Shown: in pieces, positions 5,336 through 6,228 of the stretch
Numbering within the stretch: the stretch's first letter is position 1
Layout: each line of letters starts with the position of its first letter
Origin: Gemmatimonadota bacterium
Lineage (GTDB): Bacteria > Gemmatimonadota > Gemmatimonadetes > Longimicrobiales > Gaopeijiaceae
DNA: 6,228 nt
Direction of reading: 5' to 3'
Assembly: GCA_030618065.1 (NCBI GenBank)
Contig: JAUXEE010000133.1
Span: forward strand, 1 to 6,228
Made by a program: the position numbers and the translations under genes
The notes under the pieces: generated by a model
What the model was told of the DNA's origin: nothing
The model's input: the letters and a program-made list of their open reading frames with translations, nothing else
The model's database searches: none

Positions 5336-6208
5336 ATGTTGGACCTGGTTCGTCTCAGCCCACGGCGATTGTTTCCCCCCGGGGGCGAGGATCTTTATCG
5401 CCAGATAGCTCTCCTCGCCAACCTCTCGCCGGGGCTCGAGCTCCTCGACGTGGCGTGTGGGAAAGGGATTGCCCTGGAGTACTTCGTCCGTGAGTACGAA
5501 GTCCAGGGGACCGGGGTGGAGGAGGATCCTCATTTCATCGCTCAAGCCGAGGCACATTTCAGAGAAACAGGCCTGGCGAAGGACGCGAGCTTCCAAGGTG
5601 CTTCTCCGGCGGATCTGCCCTTTCGGGATAAGACCTTCGACGTTGTGGTAGGCGAAGTGGGACTGGCCGCCAACGTCGATCCGGGTGAGGCGATCCGGGA
5701 GCTCGTGAGGGTGGCGAGGCCCGGTGGGTGCGTGGTTCTGGTCCAGCTCGTATGGCAAGCCCCGGTGGATGACCTTCGGAAGAAAGTTTTGTCGGACCAC
5801 TTGGGAGCCCGGCCACTCATGGCGGTTGAACTCCGCCGGATCCTCATGGATGCGGGCGTGGGTGAGCTCCACACCGAAGACTGGATCGACGCCGACACCG
5901 CTTTCCGTTCCAAGGTGAAGAAGCCCTTCCCGGATTTTGCCGAACTTTTCGGCCTGGGTGAGAAAGTGGGAATTCTGAGGCGTGCCCGGGGGCGGTGGGG
6001 ATGGAGAGGGGTCTGGACCGTCTTTCAAAGGGAGATCGAGGTTCATCGCCTCCTGACCAAGGAGAGGATTCTGGGATTAAATCTTCTCCTTGGTGTGAAA
6101 GCCGGCGCGTCTCTGGACGGAGGTGTGAAGAAGGGAGAGGCGCTGGACGGAGACCTCCAAGCGTCCGGCCTTCCCCTCTTTGGATCAGGGGGCAGCGAAG
6201 GGGCGTGA
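5336..6208 (+). CDS. Class I SAM-dependent methyltransferase with repeated C-terminal tail
   Basis: The 290-residue product has the Rossmann-type methyltransferase fold. Motif I is ELLDVACGKG (35-44), which binds S-adenosylmethionine. The acidic end of strand 2 is in GVEEDP (E62/E63), the strand-4 region is LPFRDKTFDVVV (94-105), and the post-motif ARPGG is at 127-131. The part after about 150 is mostly helical and ends in a final strand (LGLNLLLGVK, 246-255) reminiscent of the terminal strand in UbiE/MenG-like enzymes. The last 35 residues are a Gly-rich tail holding a tandem decapeptide (253-272). The substrate is unknown. The start is uncertain: ATG 5336 is chosen because homologous-looking sequence begins at MLDLVRLSP. 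A TTG at 5303 would add 11 residues, but its AGGAG touches the codon with no spacing. The nearest purine stretch to the ATG lies in the hairpin at 5309-5333. It is cytoplasmic with no membrane segment. The stop overlaps the next GTG, suggesting an operon continuing to the right. Confidence 0.9.
   Translation: MLDLVRLSPRRLFPPGGEDLYRQIALLANLSPGLELLDVACGKGIALEYFVREYEVQGTGVEEDPHFIAQAEAHFRETGLAKDASFQGASPADLPFRDKTFDVVVGEVGLAANVDPGEAIRELVRVARPGGCVVLVQLVWQAPVDDLRKKVLSDHLGARPLMAVELRRILMDAGVGELHTEDWIDADTAFRSKVKKPFPDFAELFGLGEKVGILRRARGRWGWRGVWTVFQREIEVHRLLTKERILGLNLLLGVKAGASLDGGVKKGEALDGDLQASGLPLFGSGGSEGA
5472..5508. repeat. Imperfect 13-bp inverted repeat inside the methyltransferase gene
   Basis: CCCTGG (5472-5477) pairs with CCAGGG (5503-5508), and ACTTCGT (5481-5487) pairs with ACGAAGT (5496-5502). 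The two stems stack with only a 3-base bulge (AGT, 5478-5480) and enclose an 8-base loop. It falls just after motif I, within codons for LEYFVREYEVQ. It may form a stable mRNA hairpin or be a by-product of the repeated E-Y codons (GAGTAC occurs twice, at 5477-5482 and 5492-5497). Confidence 0.55.
6056..6094. repeat. 15-bp inverted repeat (long hairpin) near the methyltransferase 3' end
   Basis: ACCAAGGAGAGGATT (6056-6070) is complementary to AATCTTCTCCTTGGT (6080-6094), with 14 Watson-Crick pairs, one G-U pair (6066 with 6084) and a 9-base loop. It lies wholly within codons for LTKERILGLNLLLGV. No T-run follows on either strand that would make it an ordinary terminator. Its right arm ends where the 30-bp tandem duplication begins. 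Confidence 0.7.
6092..6151 (+). repeat. 30-bp tandem duplication encoding a repeated decapeptide
   Basis: Two adjacent 30-base units (6092-6121 and 6122-6151) match at 22 of 30 positions. Both begin GGTGTGAA and end CTGGACGGA. They encode GVKAGASLDG and GVKKGEALDG, residues 253-262 and 263-272 of the methyltransferase as numbered from ATG 5336. The reading frame is kept because the unit is ten codons long. The first unit starts in what looks like the last conserved strand of the enzyme, so the duplication extends its tail. Confidence 0.7.
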
Positions 6209-6228
6209 ACCACGTTGACGTCGCCCTC
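6205..6228 (+). CDS. Start of a downstream gene, cut by the right edge
   Basis: A GTG at 6205 overlaps the methyltransferase TGA (GTGA) and opens a frame reading (V/M)NHVDVAL for the eight codons available. AGGGGG (6187-6192) lies 12 bases upstream and AAGGGG (6198-6203) only 1 base upstream, so the ribosome site is not ideally spaced. A basic or polar start followed by VDVAL resembles the first strand of a nucleotide-binding fold, but eight residues cannot identify a family. Confidence 0.4.

Noticed and set aside
5042..6046. Long minus-strand frame (334 codons) opposite ccmH and the methyltransferase
   Set aside because: It spans two well-supported + strand genes and their spacer; its composition is typical of an antisense shadow.

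Overview
The window is a compact, G+C-rich bacterial chromosomal segment with four complete genes on the + strand and partial genes at both edges. The host is Gram-negative-like: it has a lipoprotein signal peptide with a lipobox, and a CcmH-type protein of the cytochrome c maturation apparatus. Start codons are often GTG and Shine-Dalgarno (SD) sites are recognisable at most genes. The unusual CcmH motif and general composition make me think of Gemmatimonadota or a similar G+C-rich phylum, but that is a weak inference. No insertion sequence, CRISPR array, tRNA or rRNA was seen.

Layout. At the left edge (1-201, minus strand) is the N-terminal part of a small coiled-coil lipoprotein. It starts at a GTG codon behind a strong AGGAGGG. 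A divergent spacer (202-386) carries two tandem copies of a 14-bp sequence. carB (387-3650) encodes the complete large subunit of carbamoyl-phosphate synthase; its partner carA is not adjacent. carB overlaps by ATGA with a complete zinc-dependent histone-deacetylase-family amidohydrolase (3647-4651), so the two are probably translationally coupled. A terminator-like GC-rich stretch follows. Next come a membrane-anchored CcmH-like protein (4770-5276) with an altered cysteine motif, a perfect hairpin (5309-5333), and a class I SAM-dependent methyltransferase (about 5336-6208). The methyltransferase stop overlaps a probable GTG start of another gene that runs off the right edge.

How they fit together. 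carB supplies carbamoyl phosphate for pyrimidines and arginine; its ornithine-site and most UMP-site residues are retained. The coupled deacetylase family includes enzymes acting on acetyl-lysine, acetyl-polyamine and acetoin-pathway proteins, so a link through arginine and polyamines is possible but unproven. The CcmH-like protein belongs to haem attachment to c-type cytochromes, but no other ccm gene is in view. The methyltransferase has no identifiable substrate.

No wholly new system is evident. The least ordinary signals are the CcmH cysteine rearrangement (C-x7-C in place of CxxC), two strong hairpins inside the methyltransferase coding region (one with a 15-bp stem), and a 30-bp tandem duplication encoding a repeated decapeptide at the end of the same gene.
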